Assembly (NCBI GenBank): GCA_026874595.1
Contig: CM049320.1
Span: 4,467,464-4,531,463, forward strand
Direction of reading: 5' to 3'
Length of the DNA stretch: 64,000 bases
Source: Sipunculus nudus
Lineage: Eukaryota > Annelida > Sipuncula > Golfingiida > Sipunculidae
Each line of letters starts with the position of its first letter. Positions within the stretch are counted from its first letter, which is position 1. Positions 10,466-23,238 of this stretch are shown piece after piece. The notes under the pieces were generated by a model, which did not search any database, was not told the origin of the DNA, and saw only the letters and a list, made by a program, of their open reading frames with translations. Made by a program: the position numbers and the translations under genes.

Positions 10466-13093
10466 TTAACTCACCTGACTGTAAGTCAACTGAGGTATAG
10501 AAGTGGCGCTTTGTCCGTCATCCGTCCAGCCATCTGGCTGTCCATTAGCAGGGCACAAATCATAACTGCTGGTCCTAGAAACATCTAAGTAAACATCCTG
10601 GGAGGTCAATAAAAAATCTCAGTGGAAACCTGAAATTAGGTCACTGCGACCTATATCCTCCGAGCTATGGGGCTTGCAAGTACCCCCCAGAATAATAAAA
10701 TAATTTGATACAAAACCTCCAATATCTTGATAAATAATGCATGGATTGTCATGAATCATTCCTTGAATATTGACCACGACTAGTTTTGTCAGTTCCCAAA
10801 AAGTGGTGGCACCACCTGTATTTTTAGCTCAGCTGACTATAAGTCATCTGAGCTATAGTCGTGGTCCATTGTCCGTCATCCGTCCGTCTGTCTGTCCGTC
10901 CGTCTGTCCGAATGCCCGTCCGTAAGACTTAGTTCCTTCGGGATATTAAGGAAAAACCTCAATTTTTTATTAGAAATCTATTTTCACACTTCAGGACTGC
11001 CTAATATCAAAACCACTCTTCTGGTTTTCTATATATTTACCATAAATATTCCTCTATATAGTTCCTATGTACATGCCAGAAATTAAGTCAGTATTATATA
11101 ATTTAAAAAAGTTATGGGCCCAAACATAATGGACTTTGTAAAAAACTCAGGAAAGATATTTGATCACTCATCACAAAACATGTTAAAGCTATGGACTTTT
11201 TTCCAGTAATATGACTTTAATTAATCAAAATTAAATTTTATACCCAAAATTAGATCAAAATCTTTTAAATTTTTTAAAATATTAGCAAAAATAAAAATTG
11301 GTACCTTAAATTTTGCCTACTTTATCCACGGTTTGTTTTTTCCTGTAAGTACTGTGGATTTAATTTTCAAAGCATGTGCACATAAGGATTTACTCTGTTA
11401 AAATCTGAAATTTGAAAATAAAAGCTGCAAAATTAGGCTAGATATTGAATTTTTTTGGAGGCTCTTGTTGTATTCCCTTACATTGTCAAGCAGTCCACTT
11501 GTGTGACTGTAGGTCATTCAGTGCAGCTCTCTATGCTCCCCAGGCGACCTAATGTTATGCAATCCCATCACTAGGGCAAGCCCTCTCCACTGAGTTGAGC
11601 TTGATCAGGCTGTCTGCAGTTAATACCATACCACAGGGAGCCTTTTTCTCTGGCACCCCCCCCCCCCCCACCCCACCCCATTCTGTTGACAGACCTGTAC
11701 TATGAACTAGATGAATCTTAAAATTAACATTTTTTTCAGCAACAAGCAGTAACAACGGAGACCCCTCCCCCCACCCACCCCTTCAATACACAGGACTAAT
11801 AAACAAGATGAATCTTATAATTTTAATGTTAAATAAATTCTTTTTTGATGAGACTTGGACAATTTTGAATTTTTTGAGAAAAAAATTTCAGGAATTTATC
11901 CTAATATTCAAATGTGATAAAATATTAGGATCTAATGTAAGTGCTAACTGACAAGATTTAAGAAGATATAAATACTTTGTAGCATTTCATTCATATATCT
12001 TAAAGTTGGCAGGGCCTAGGTGTGAATAACACTGTTAACTTAGTATTAAAATTAGGAATATTGGTCAAACTTTGTGGGGTTAATTTTTAACTCATATGGC
12101 CATATATTTAACTTTTGAAAACTTAATTACCTTCTCACATTATTTGTTTATGAAATGTTACTTTTATATAACACTTACCGTCGGCCTATTTGTTCCCTTG
12201 GTGCATCACTAAATGGTTTAGCTCATGTCCATTATTCTATAATTTACAGAGTTTCATTTTAGCAGGGCCATTTTCTCATAGCTTTTCTAATGATAATATA
12301 CATGAAAAACCAAAAGAAATATTTTGCAGTTACTAATATTTTCCAAAATTCAGCTGAGCGATGTGGGCTTGGGGCCCTTGTTTTGTAATTTTAACAATTT
12401 TTTTCTATATTTTAACAATAAAATGACAACAATCATGTCAGTTTCTCAGCTGTGATTACATCTTTTGTCCTAAATCTGGTGTGTTTATTGATGTCCTATA
12501 TAGTAATCACCGTCTGTCTTTTTGTCTGTCTGTCTATCTGTCCATCCGTCCATCCACACAAATTTGTTTCCAGATGATAACTGCAGGTTGGATTTACACA
12601 TGGATTTCAAACTTTACTTACATATGGCCCACCACTTAAGCTAGAACCTAAATGATGTTTGGGCCCATCCATTCAAAAATTAGTTTTCGGATGATAATTC
12701 TGCTTTGGATGGACATATTGGGTATCAGACTTGATTTATTAATGACCCAACACTTAAGTAAATTCATTTTGATTTTCAGGGTCCAGAGATCAAAGTTAAA
12801 GATCACAGGAGCCACATCTTTAAAAAGATTGTGGATGCACTGTAAGTCTGTAAATCAGTTGCCCAAAATTAGGAATTCTGTAGGTTTTGAGGTTACCTGG
12901 TCAGAGGTCAAGGTCACTTTTTAAAAAGATTGTTACAATAAATCTAAAAGCTGCAAGTTCAAAGATAATAAGTTCTAATATTTTTTTGTCACAGGGTCAT
13001 TGGTTAAGGTCACAGGACTGTCATTCTGAAAAATTTCTTTAAAAAATACCTTATGGACAAATTCAGCTGAGCGTCGATACCCATCGGTCCCTA
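10466..13093 (+). mobile_element. Composite Helentron-like element, interrupted by B1
   Basis: A left-end-like sequence (T run, AACTCACCTGACTGTAAGTC, then GTCCGTCATCCGTCC) lies at 10466-10530. A right-end-like TCAGCTGAGCG followed by CCCATCGGTCCCTAG lies at 13063-13093. Between them sits the independent element B1 (10826-12380). The part after B1 has GTCTGTC/ATCCGTCC runs and then a block related to the 288-base units of family A (TGGATTTCAAACTT, AGGTCAAGGTCAC). It may be a chimera or an older relative of both families. The pairing of these two ends is inference. Confidence 0.4.
10826..12380 (+). mobile_element. Helentron-like element, family B (B1)
   Basis: It starts AGCTCAGCTGACTATAAGTC after TTTTT and is followed by a GTCCGTC/GTCTGTC microsatellite. 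It ends with TCAGCTGAGCG, then a GC-rich foldback (GGGCTTGGGGCCC), then TTG and T-rich host DNA. The left GCTCAGCTGA and right TCAGCTGAGC are exact inverted repeats. The right copy is internal to the 3' hairpin, the asymmetric arrangement reported for Helentrons, and the T-rich flanks on both sides fit their insertion preference. The 1.55 kb body is AT-rich and non-coding. Confidence 0.68.
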
Positions 13094-16000
13094 GTTTACA
13101 ATATTATATTAATTCTCTTCTTTGTGCTTCCAGATAGCAAGACTACTTAATGTAAGACAACTCAGTTGAAAAGTTAAAGTTAAGTATCATACAAAATCAA
13201 GACCTGTTATAAAAGTTTCTTTAAACTATTAAATTGATGGAGGGACAATTACATGAAGGATATGTACATTTAAAATTACTCTTTGGGAAGAAATAACCCA
13301 AGATTGTCTACTATGAATCCTGGTGCATGCATGGATTAGTTTTTCTTGTTGAACAACAGCTCCATATACACTGGTTTACAAGCAAAAACAGGAAGGGACA
13401 ATGTCTTCTTAGTGGTGAATATTGATTACGAGAGAGGACAACTTAAATAATGCACGTAAACTTGTTCAGTCCAAGCAAACAGATGGATCTTACTGCACCA
13501 GCAGATCTATAAAATCAGCCAGGGCTGTGCTTGCTTTCTTTAATACTACTAGAGCTCCGGTTTTATACCATTAGTGAAACCACTCAGTTTAATTTGTGAA
13601 ATGGATGTGCGCCATTACTCTGATGACAAAAGATCTTAATGTAATCATTACCAGTTCTAAGGAAATGTTAAACAAAAGCATCAAAACACCCACTGAGGAT
13701 GTATGGATTTAATGATGTCTTAATTTAAAGGAATCTTCACTTTTGTTACATATTTTAATTTAGAGAATCCAGCTTTTTTTATAGGATTGTATAAACAAAG
13801 GTCATATTTTGATATAAAAACCTTGTTTGTTGCCTCTTGGCAAGGTTTTCTCATGTAATTGCAGTTTTGAGTATTATAACCTGTCTCAGCAGATTGGGGA
13901 TAGCTTGGTCATCTCTCTGTCTGTCCTGATATATCTGTAATTCACATGGGATATCTAAAAAATCATGATGTGTGCTGTACATCTTTTAATCAAAAATGGC
14001 AAATGTATTTAATGGGTAAATTCCTATGCAACTTACTGTCACACTTACTAAAAATTAAGTATTTCATATACCATATAATACCAGTATCTGAAAAGTTGTA
14101 ACTGTGATCTACTTAACATATATAAGATTTGATCACTCTGACATTTAAGATATTTTACAAATTTAAAAGTCTTGACTTTGATTCCATATTGGACATGATA
14201 TATAAAATAGTGTAACTTAAACCCCTTTTCTAATATTAATAAAAAAAGGGTAAATTTATTTTTTCTTTAGGTCTCCTCTGTTTGTGTGGTTAAGTTGCAT
14301 TCTGCATTCATATTTTATATACTAAAATAAGCCAAAGTACACATGGGACCTATATGTGTCGATCTCATACACAGTCAGACTAACACAAGTGATTACATAA
14401 GCTCCACAAAAGAATTTTGGTAAAGGGAATATTGGCTATTATTGATACAGTACCAAAAAAGTCTTACATCAACTGCTATTGTGCTGTAAGCTGACATGAC
14501 ATTTGGGTGTCAAACCAAACGACAAACGGAATTAAAAAGTCAGGAAAACATGATCAATACTAAGAAATTCTTGCCCATTTATGTTATACTTAGGTTATAC
14601 CCAAATGTTGACATGGTGTGCGACATGGGTCTTAGCATGTGCACAAAAGGCATCCTATATTTATGTGGTTTCAAGAACTGAGAGGAATGAGCCTGTCAGT
14701 GTTTGATATGGGGTTGCTTATACAACACAAAATTACACTAACAATAGTGTCCTGCTAAGAATCTAACTGTGGAGAGAGTATGGTGGCCAGACGACATATG
14801 TATTGCAAAAGATTAGTATGCTAGCGCTTTTTTGGACCATGCCCAAATACTAGGATTATGCCATTACCCTCGGTATAAGTCAGCATAGTGGCCTGAACTT
14901 TTTCAAAACAAGCATAATGGTTCACCATGCTGTAAAGTGCATGCCAGAACACTAGGGGTCATGGGGAGTACCATTATATGATTGTGATGATGATTGACAG
15001 TGCACTTCGATGACATCACTACACCAGAACAACACTGGCACAACAGAGTGTTTACACACTGAGCTGCCAAAACATGTGTAATGCTTTCCTAGGCTTGGCT
15101 TTTTTCTCTGTCAGTCACTTGTGCCTTTATCCAGAATACAGGGTATTGTTAAATTTAGGTTCCTCTAATGCCAGCTGGTCCTCAAACCTGGACAGGTAGA
15201 TCTACGCAGCTTGTGAACCCTGAAACCAGGAGCATCTGTCAGACTCAACAAGTCCATATGAAATGTATTAAAATGATAAACAGGACACCAGTAAACATGA
15301 CAAAATGAGCCAGGAACTAAATGTTAGTAAAATATGAAGGCAATGTAACAATAGGATAATATTCTTTTACAAGTATTTTAGTAATGTTTCCATCTTCTGT
15401 GTATGAAATTATTTTTTTTGGCTGTATCATTTCCATATACCTTATTGTGTCTTCTTGAAGAAAACCAGTAACAGGGGTGGATCTGGGATTCAGGAAAAGG
15501 GGGGTCCAACCCAGGAGGACTCATAAAATTCCTAAAAAAAAGATATCCAGGTCTGCAAAGGGGGGCGGGGTCCAGGCCATAAATTTGTTGTGAAACCCTT
15601 AAAAAATGGTTGCGGTGACAGGAAAAGGGGGGGGGGGATTCTGGACCCCCGGGACCCCTCCTCATCCACTTATGAGTAAAATTTTCTCTTGCCACCCAAG
15701 TCATTCGCCAAATGAATTATTCCCGATCCAACGATCTTGAGCTGCCAGTTTAAGTCAGCTGACCTGAACAGCCTGCCATGAATACCAGGTCACAATAATA
15801 AGAATTTGTTATTATGAATCCCTACACACCTGTGTGGTTTGTTCATATTTGCAAGGGTGATATTTCATGATTCCTTCATATTGAATGTTTCTTGAGGGTT
15901 TCATTTTTGTGATATCATCAGAATCTGTGAAATCAAAAGTACAAAAGTATTTGCATTTATTATAAAATATGAATAAATCCCATCATACCTCACTCATTTC

Positions 16001-16494
16001 GGTTATAGTCATTGTATTATGACCTGTGTCAGATTCGATGTTTTGACAATTTTTATTGTGTTTGCTTCAGCCGCTTCCGATACCATCCACAGATTATGTT
16101 GTTGATTAACAAACCATGTTTCAAGAGTCATGATAACTGATCCATTTGTGCAGATGCATGTTAATGGGGCTTCATGTTCCCGAGGCATTCATACTCATGA
16201 TTATTTTGTGAATATCACAAAATTATAACCTTCATGAACAAAAGCACAACCACAGTCTGTACCCTACCCTCCAATCTCCACCACCTTGACCTCACTGTGG
16301 TCCTGGTACTGACACAAACATAAGGTTACACATCACAATAAAGCACAAGCAATGTGTACTGCTGTGAGGTCTGTGGCCAGTATGTGGAACCAGCAGAAAG
16401 AGGATTACAACCAAATAGATGTTTATTTAATGAGCTACCTGGATTTTAGTAATACGGTATGAATTCTTTTGCAAATTTTATATGTTAACTTTGT
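13094..16494. other. Non-coding stretch with a G-rich decayed repeat
   Basis: No gene is supported. At about 15473-15665 there is a G-rich segment beginning GGGGTGGATCTGGGATTC, with several runs of G, ending in GACCCCTCCTCATCCAC. The complementary-looking ends suggest a decayed foldback repeat. The 108-codon frame on the minus strand across it is low in complexity and not credible as a gene. Confidence 0.4.
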
Positions 16495-16598
16495 AATTAG
16501 AAGGTGCCGTCTGTGGGGGACATAGCAATGGTGAGCGTCTGTCCGTCTTTCCGTCCATGCTTAAACCATAGTATCCTGACTTTGTCTGGAGATACAAT
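16495..16598 (-). mobile_element. Remnant of a family A Helitron 5' end
   Basis: At 16565-16598 the minus strand reads ATTGTATCTCCAGACAAAG followed by TCAGGATACTATGG, the family A left end (A|TC plus terminal hairpin) with small changes. It is joined to a GTCTGTCCGTC-rich fragment of another repeat, so only a stub remains. Confidence 0.6.
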
Positions 16599-17541
16599 TA
16601 AAAATTCATGTAGGGCATAGAAAAGCTAGATGTTACTTAGCCGTGACAACCCGACACACTTAGCCGTGACAACCTGACACAGTAGGCACTGATAATTGGG
16701 CTGGTGGGCCTACTTGAGTTGTGATAGAAGCAATATCCAGGAATACATTACATTGGTTTTCCATCATATTGCATTCATATTGTGGTAAACAGCCCATAAT
16801 CTTAACATTAGGCTATGAATAATAATTAACACAAGATAATACAAGTGAACTCACAACCCAAACTGAAATTCTGTCGCTATGGTAACAAGTCATTTCCTGT
16901 ATCACATACAAGTTGACTGCGTCCAGTAACCTGTGCGCGCTATGCTTGTATTCATGCTGTCAGAAATTTAACAAACATGCTGAGGGGTTTACCAATATGC
17001 TGAATTAAAACAGAACTTTTCTCACTCATGTTAGGTGTTGTTAGAAAGAATTGTAAAAAAGCTAACAATTAATCTGGTTTATTTCAATTGACAGTGTACC
17101 TGTAGGCCATGAGGCATTGTCAGAAATGATGAAAATATTTGTATCCTCATAGCGCCTTATAGTGTTTTCCTTGCTAAAGGATGTAAAGGCACTCTGACAG
17201 CCAATAAGCTGGTCGTACACTCACTAATGTAAGAGGGCCAGAATGGTGCTAGATGTTACTTGCCTTACTTGGCAAGTACTTCAAAAAGTTAATGTCAAGC
17301 CCTGATTCAGGAGGAAAAAAAATACACAATTCTAGTTCACTGCTCACTCCCCAGATGGTAGCAGGGTGAGAGTCTGTAGTCTCTGACTGTTATGTTTACA
17401 TGTCTTGGAACTTTAACTTCAGAATACTTAAGTTGATGAGACAAAGTATGGGAGTTTGTCACCTGGCTCAATCAGTGTTGGCACATGAAACTTATGTTTT
17501 ATTATAAACATAGAATGAAAAAAATGTTCTTGTTGTTTCAG
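16599..17541. other. Intronic or upstream non-coding DNA before exon 1
   Basis: No exon with the required phase-2 end was recognised in this interval. There is a short direct duplication, TTAGCCGTGACAACC, near 16638 and 16660. Nothing else is supported. Confidence 0.4.
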
Positions 17542-17650
17542 TTTCACGGCAGAGCATAATGGGTGGCAGTTTTATCTCTCTGTTTGTCAACCGTTCAGCA
17601 TGCCTAAGGACCCCCACCAAGGCCGCGGAGACCATTGTTACCATGCCAAC
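17542..17650 (+). CDS. Exon 1 of the visible set: N-terminal part of the MRH domain
   Basis: A 109-base exon follows a TTTCAG acceptor and ends at a strong AAC|GTAAGT donor. One base completes a codon from a missing upstream exon (which must end in phase 2). The next 36 codons start FTAEHNGWQFYLSVCQPF and end GDHCYHAN. By eye, FTA plus eight residues plus YLSVC corresponds to the FTA...YMSIC block of CI-M6PR/IGF2R MRH repeats, with the first conserved cysteines. The two other forward frames are a stop-containing frame and an open but dissimilar frame; only this one joins in phase to the next exon. The matching upstream exon (with the usual Cys...FDLS block) was not found with confidence. Confidence 0.75.
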
Positions 17651-18623
17651 GTAAGTCCTTGCTGTTTGGATATCTCCAGTCTTATCCTGATCCTTAACAG
17701 TCACATGACAATCCATGAAACAGCAGGATCAGAGTGCGACTGGCTACTAGAGGAATGTTAATTGATTCTTGACATGGTTTATAGTGTTTTAACAATAAAA
17801 GCTATCAAGAGTATTTATAAAAAGATCTTAATATATATAATTCTTATTAAATTATTGGTAAAATTTTTTATTGGTGTTATAATCAATAGAGTATTATTGT
17901 ATCGCCAGACAAAGTCTGGAGATACTATGGTTTAGGCACGGTTGCGCTGCCACCGCTGCCACAGAGATTTTGTTTGGACGCGATAACTCAAAAAATATTT
18001 TACAGATCTTTACCAAACTTGACATGTGCATAGATATGGATGAGAGGATGAAGGGTCATGACCTTTACTTGGAGAATGACCTTGACATTGAATAGGTCCA
18101 TTTTGGGGGAAAATTACACAAATTCTTAAATATCTCGAGGAAATCTTGCAGGGATTGATCCAAAAATCAACTTGACTGAAGATCTTAGATAGTGTTGTCA
18201 TGTACCAGGAACTGGTGGCACCACTTGTTATCCTTTTCTTGTTTTCATGCATTTAATACCCCCATCATTGCCACTTAACAGTACTGTGAGCATTATAGGT
18301 AAGATTTCTTTCATATTATGCATATTCATAGACATGGGTTATGGGATGATGTATAATTAAATTTGGGTCATGACCTTTCCTATGAGAGTGACCTTGACCT
18401 TGAATATTGCCATATATGGTGAAAGTCACACTAAATCACAAATATCTCAATAAGGGATGCATGCATTGGTCCAAAAATCAAATTGACCGAAGATCTTGGA
18501 TAGCTTTGTCTTTTGCTTATGACGGGTGGTGCTACCTTCTGTCTTCCTCTTGTTTTTCGTGGCTTTTAATACCCTATCATTGCCACTTGACAGTACTGTG
18601 ACCATTACAAGTCTAAAAGTTAT

Positions 18624-19560
18624 TAGCGAACCTGTGAGCTTTTGCGATGGCGCAGCGTCGTCCGTCCATCGTCCGCTGTCCAGGGCTGGCTTTCCGCCGT
18701 CCATGGTTGTAAGTCAGTAACCGTCGGAGCTAGCAGCTCAAAATTATATGTAAGAATTAGTCACATGTGAAACTTTGTGCGCTGGAGCTTATTATCAGGT
18801 ATCTGCATTAATATAGATTTTATAGAGAAAAAGCTTAAAAACATTTAAAAAACTTCTTCTCTGTAACTGTTCAGCCAAATTGTCCAACATTTCACAGAAA
18901 TGATCATTGGAACAATCTCTCTCAAGTTTGTTCGAATGGTTCAAGTTTGGAGATTTTTGGCCGAGTTACAGGAGGTTGAAATAAGTCATCTGTCCAAAAA
19001 AGTACACTAAAATTAAAATCTCAGAAACGGCTAGAGCTATAATCACCAAATTTTATACCAATGTTTGTCACATATGTCATATCTGATTTTGAGGTATTGA
19101 TGGCGCCACCTACACTGATGTGTTTTTTACAAGCAAAAATGTAATTTTTAACTCTTCGAGCTCACACACTGATATATGATGAAACTGTTAAGCTCATTGG
19201 TTTAAACTTTACAAGAATTATTCTATGGTAGGGTTCTGCCAGTTTTATAAGAATAGATTGGGTAAATACAATTTTAAAAAAACATTGTAGCCAATTGAAA
19301 AAGGCTTTCTGTATTTGAAAACAGATTTTACAACATGCTGACTTTCAGCAGCCAAGTCAAGAGGTCACTCAGTACAAAGAGGTGGGGTCCAGACATCACC
19401 ATGGCAACTGACCTGGCTCTGGGTGGGTGTCTAGACAATGTGTCTAGACGTCTAGACACAGCGTCTAGACGTCTAGACACAATGTTTAGATGCAGAATTC
19501 CTAGATTATTGGAACTATATCCTTCAACTGTTTTGGTTTGCATTTTAAGCTAATTGGGTT
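18624..19560 (+). mobile_element. Unclassified element nested in A2
   Basis: It begins AGCGAACCTGTGAGCTTTTG, then GGCGCAGCGTCGTCCGTCC. This 'gcgaacctgtgagc...gatggcgcagcgtcgtccgtc' style of end resembles interspersed repeats common in molluscan genomes, as I recall them. It interrupts family A sequence and is followed by family C sequence. The exact right end was not determined. It contains the GTCTAGAC palindrome cluster. Confidence 0.45.
19429..19478. repeat. Cluster of five GTCTAGAC palindromes
   Basis: GTCTAGAC occurs at 19429, 19442, 19450, 19463 and 19471. TGTCTAGACGTCTAGACA (19441-19458) is a perfect 18-base palindrome, and a near copy follows at 19462-19479. The block can fold into nested hairpins on either strand. 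The matching open frames on both strands follow from this symmetry. Confidence 0.9.
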
Positions 19561-19567
19561 TATCATC

Positions 19568-20457
19568 AGGTCACATGTGAACTGGTGCGCCCTCATTTTT
19601 GGTTGACCTCTGACCTTTCCTCGCTGCCCAGCGTCCATAAGTGCGTATGTTTCCACACAAAAACCCCCATATCTCGGGAATGGTTTGACCGATCAGGCTA
19701 AAAATTTTGCACAAATGTTGCCCTTTGATAGCTTTATAACATACACTGTAAATGGTGGCGCCACCTGCAACCATTTTTGCACAGCATCGATCTGTTCATC
19801 TGCCTTAGGATAATAACACGTATATCTCAGCAGTGGTTTGACTTATTCACCTGAAATTTTGCAGGTTTATATATCTTCTTCATAGGCAAAACTGGTGGCA
19901 CCACCTGCAACCACTTATGCACAGCGTCCATCTGTTCATCTGCCTTGGGATAAAATCACTCATATCTCAGCAGTGGTTTAACTCATCCACCTGACTTTTG
20001 CAGGTTTATACATCCTGGACAGGTAGCGCCACCAACATTCTTGTTTACTCTGCAGACATTCAAGCTCATATCTTGGGAACCATTTGACCGATTGGGCCAA
20101 AATTTTCTTGTGTATAGATCTCACATAGCTCTTCATCATTAGCAAAACTGGTGGCGCCACCTGAAACCACTTATGAACACCGTCAATCTGTTCATCTGCC
20201 TTGGGATAACATCACTCATATCACAGCAGTGGTTTGACTTATCCACCTGAAATTTTGCAGGTTTATACATCCTGGACAATTTTCTTGATTTTAAGACAGG
20301 TGGCACCACCTACATTCATGTTTACGCTGCAGACATCCATGCTAATATGCAACACACCTCACCCTATTCCTTGCCACTTAATCCATGCCTCACTTCACCC
20401 GTCCCACTCTGATTTCTGCAGATACACATAGTCGCTTGTCGACTACCCATATTCTAG
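19568..20457 (+). mobile_element. Helitron-like element, family C (C2), 5'-truncated
   Basis: The right end is GTCGCTTGTCGACTACCCATATTCTAG in overview: a GTCG/CGAC hairpin, a spacer, and CTAG (20454-20457) before a host T. This matches C1 and C3. The left part begins at GGTCACATGTGAACTGGTGC, the family C body about 130 bases in from the usual TCCGC end, so the terminal hairpin is missing. It carries the alternating GGTGGCGCCACC modules and sits inside A2. Confidence 0.72.
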
Positions 20458-21608
20458 TTTTAAAATGTCCTAGTCTGAAACTTGCAGGTCCGAAATGTCC
20501 ATTTTGCTTAAATCATAATGACTAAGGTAGATATGCAGGACTTAAAAGGATCAATATTAAATTTTCAAAATAAACCTCCATTCATACTCCCAAACTTTGC
20601 ACAGGTTCGCATTAGGCCTGTAGGCCTTGTTGACAGATTAGGCTGAAATTGTGCATGTACATTGATCTTGGATACCTCCATCTTGTATTCAAGACTGGTG
20701 GGATCATCTGCAATCGTTTGCCGTGGCGTCCATCTGTACATGTGCTTTGGATGAAAATTGCTCATATCTCCAAGGTATTGGTCTGAAATTTGACATGTGT
20801 ATCCATTTTGGAAATTTTTCTCTTAAACCAGACAGATGGTGCCACCTACCTTCCCTTTTTTGTACAATAAATTAATGCCCTTTTCTGAGGAGTGATTTGC
20901 ACTATTGGCCTGAAATTGTGCCTATCAATAGATTTTGCACTCCTCCATCTTTTAGGCAAGACAGGTGGTGCCATCTGCAATTGTTTTGCTGTAGCGTCCA
21001 TCAGTACATGTGCTTTTGGTGAAAATTGCTTATATCACTGAAGTGGTTTCATGGTATTTGTCTGAATTTGGCATGTCCATCCATCTTTGTGGCCCCACCT
21101 ACCTTCCTTTTTTGTAGAATAAATTGATGCCCTTTTCTCAGGAGTGATTTTTGCCCATTGGCCTGAAATTGTGCATATCTATAGATCTTGGACTCCTCCA
21201 TCTTGTACACAGGACTGGTGGTGCTATCTGCAATTGTTTTGCCATGACGTCCACTTGTATATTTGTTTTAGATGAAAATTGCTCATATCTAAGTTGTCCT
21301 TCAATGTGTTGGTCTCCAATTTGGCATGTACTTCTGTCTTGGAGAGTTTTCTTGTCAACCAGATAAGTGGCGCCACCTTCCTTACCATTTTTATAGTATA
21401 AATTCATCCTTTTTCATAAGTGTGATTCTCTTTATTGGCCCCAATATTTTGTGAAAATATTGTTTCTCAAGTTGATAGATGGAAGAAACAATAGTTGCTT
21501 GCCAAATGTCAGTATTTGCTGCTAAAGATGGAGGGACTATTCTTAAAGGGGGAGGAGGATAAATTGTCTTGGGGTACTATGGCACCTGCGGTGCCAAGAT
21601 ATATCTAG

Positions 21609-22972
21609 TTATACTCCCTTTGTCTTTGTGTCCTTCTGAATGATTAAATTCAGTTAAAAGGGAATGAAAATTAAATAACTGAATGTATGGTTTCTGTTCC
21701 TTTGTTGGGGCAGAACATTTACAAAATTAAGAAATTCGAAGACCTGGGATATTTAAGGAGACTTTATGATAATGTGTGAACTCTGAAGTTGAAGTCAGAG
21801 CAGTACACAGTGACCACTGAACTGTGCTGTAAGTATTAACTGGGACTCCTGGGGTATCTTGCAATAAAGTGACTTAAGTCATGTAGGTGACTTAAGCCCA
21901 GTGGCATCTGTACATCACCATTATGACTGTCACAATTGTAACATCGGTATTTAGGCCTGTCTTGAATATGGTATAATCATATTGCAACAGGCCCCTGATA
22001 AAACATGAAGGAGACATGATGGAAAAGGGGCTCTGGACCTTCTGAAAAAGACACAGGAGGGGGCAATAAAAAAGGAGATTCTGACCCAGATCAAAATTAA
22101 GAGTGTACACCTAATTTTCTGTGTCTGGGAAGTGCATCTCATATCTGAAAAGACAGTAAAACTTCCATCACTTATTGAACCATTACTTGATCACTCCAGA
22201 TTATTGCAGTACATCACATAGTGACTCCAAATGTCTGATTTGAAACAAGAAAAAGTACACTCAGTTTTATATCCATTCGATCCCTGTGTAAAGACTAGTA
22301 AACAAACAGGTCTGGTAACAATGCCTCCTTAGCCGTGTTATAAACAGACTTACAAGATAAGTTTCCCATCAGTAAAGTGGACCAATGTTTGGTGTACCAG
22401 AATCATATCTGGTTAACCTTTGACCTCATGTTAAAGTGCACAGATGGCCAGACTGACTGAAGTTTAAGGTCAGGTCAGAGGTCAAGCCCGGACATTACAA
22501 AATTAGGGAAATTATTTACCATATGGTGTTGACATGCAGATTCAACATAACAGCGGTGAATTGATGGAGAGTTCATCTCAGGACTATCACAGATTGACTC
22601 CTCTTGTCTCAAAACTAATAGATTGACTCATTTTATCATAAAATGACCTTTGACAAGGTCAAGCATATAGTTGAGTTGTTGTTAGACTGTAACATCTTCA
22701 AATATTCAATGCATTGGATCAGAGACCGCCATTTATAATAATCAAATCCTGCAGTTATCAATTAAATTAATGATTAAATTTTACTATATATAATAACTCC
22801 ATACTACCAAGCCTGCAGGTACCGTTTCACAGGCCTTGATTCAGTGGGCTGCTCTGACATATATTTCATGAATAAGGAACAAGGCCATTTAACCAGTCCA
22901 ATGGCTCGCATACACTTGTCCTAAGTCAATGTCTGGTGCAATCTTTCTGTCAAACCTTTTGCAGTAGTCTCA
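21609..22972. other. Intron sequence, nothing recognised
   Basis: No exon, RNA gene or repeat with defined ends was found. Minus-strand frames of 63-72 codons (21892-22142) overlap each other and carry no domain. Confidence 0.45.
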
Positions 22973-23238
22973 AGAATCTGACCAATCAAATTAAACAGAA
23001 TCTAACCAATCAAATGAAACAGAATCTGACCAATCAAATTTAACAGAATATAAACAATAAAACTCAAGCAAAATCTAACCAAACAAAATCAAACAGAATC
23101 TAAGCAGTCAAATCAAACAGAATCTAACCAATCAAATCAAACAATCTGTCCAATCAAATTAAACAGAATCTAAACAATCAAACTCAAACAGAATCTAACG
23201 AAACAAAATAAAACAGAATCTGACCAATCAGATCAAAC
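22973..23238. repeat. 24-25-base A-rich minisatellite with CCAAT motifs
   Basis: About eleven imperfect copies of a unit like AGAATCTGACCAATCAAATT plus a short AAAC tail. Most units keep ACCAATCAAA, an inverted-CCAAT-like motif. Copies diverge by several bases, so the array looks old compared with the 30-base array. Confidence 0.85.

Larger units (their letters stand above)
17902..21608 (+). mobile_element. Helitron-like element, family A (A2), with nested insertions
   Basis: The left end is TCGCCAGACAAAG followed by TCTGGAGATACTATGG after a host A (17901): a terminal hairpin CCAGAC-AAA-GTCTGG. The right end is a GGCACCTGCGGTGCC hairpin, then AAGATATAT and CTAG (21605-21608) before a host T. 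The interior holds about two 327-base family units (18000-18620), an unrelated insertion (18624-19560), a truncated family C element (19568-20457), and roughly 250-270-base degenerate units (20640-21420) with variants of GGTGGCGCCACC. It lies in the first visible intron. No transposase frame is present. Confidence 0.78.

Noticed and set aside
9984-10469. Two plus-strand frames after the poly-G run as coding exons
   Set aside because: No domain or phase-compatible splice sites link them to exon 1; the first depends on a start next to a homopolymer.
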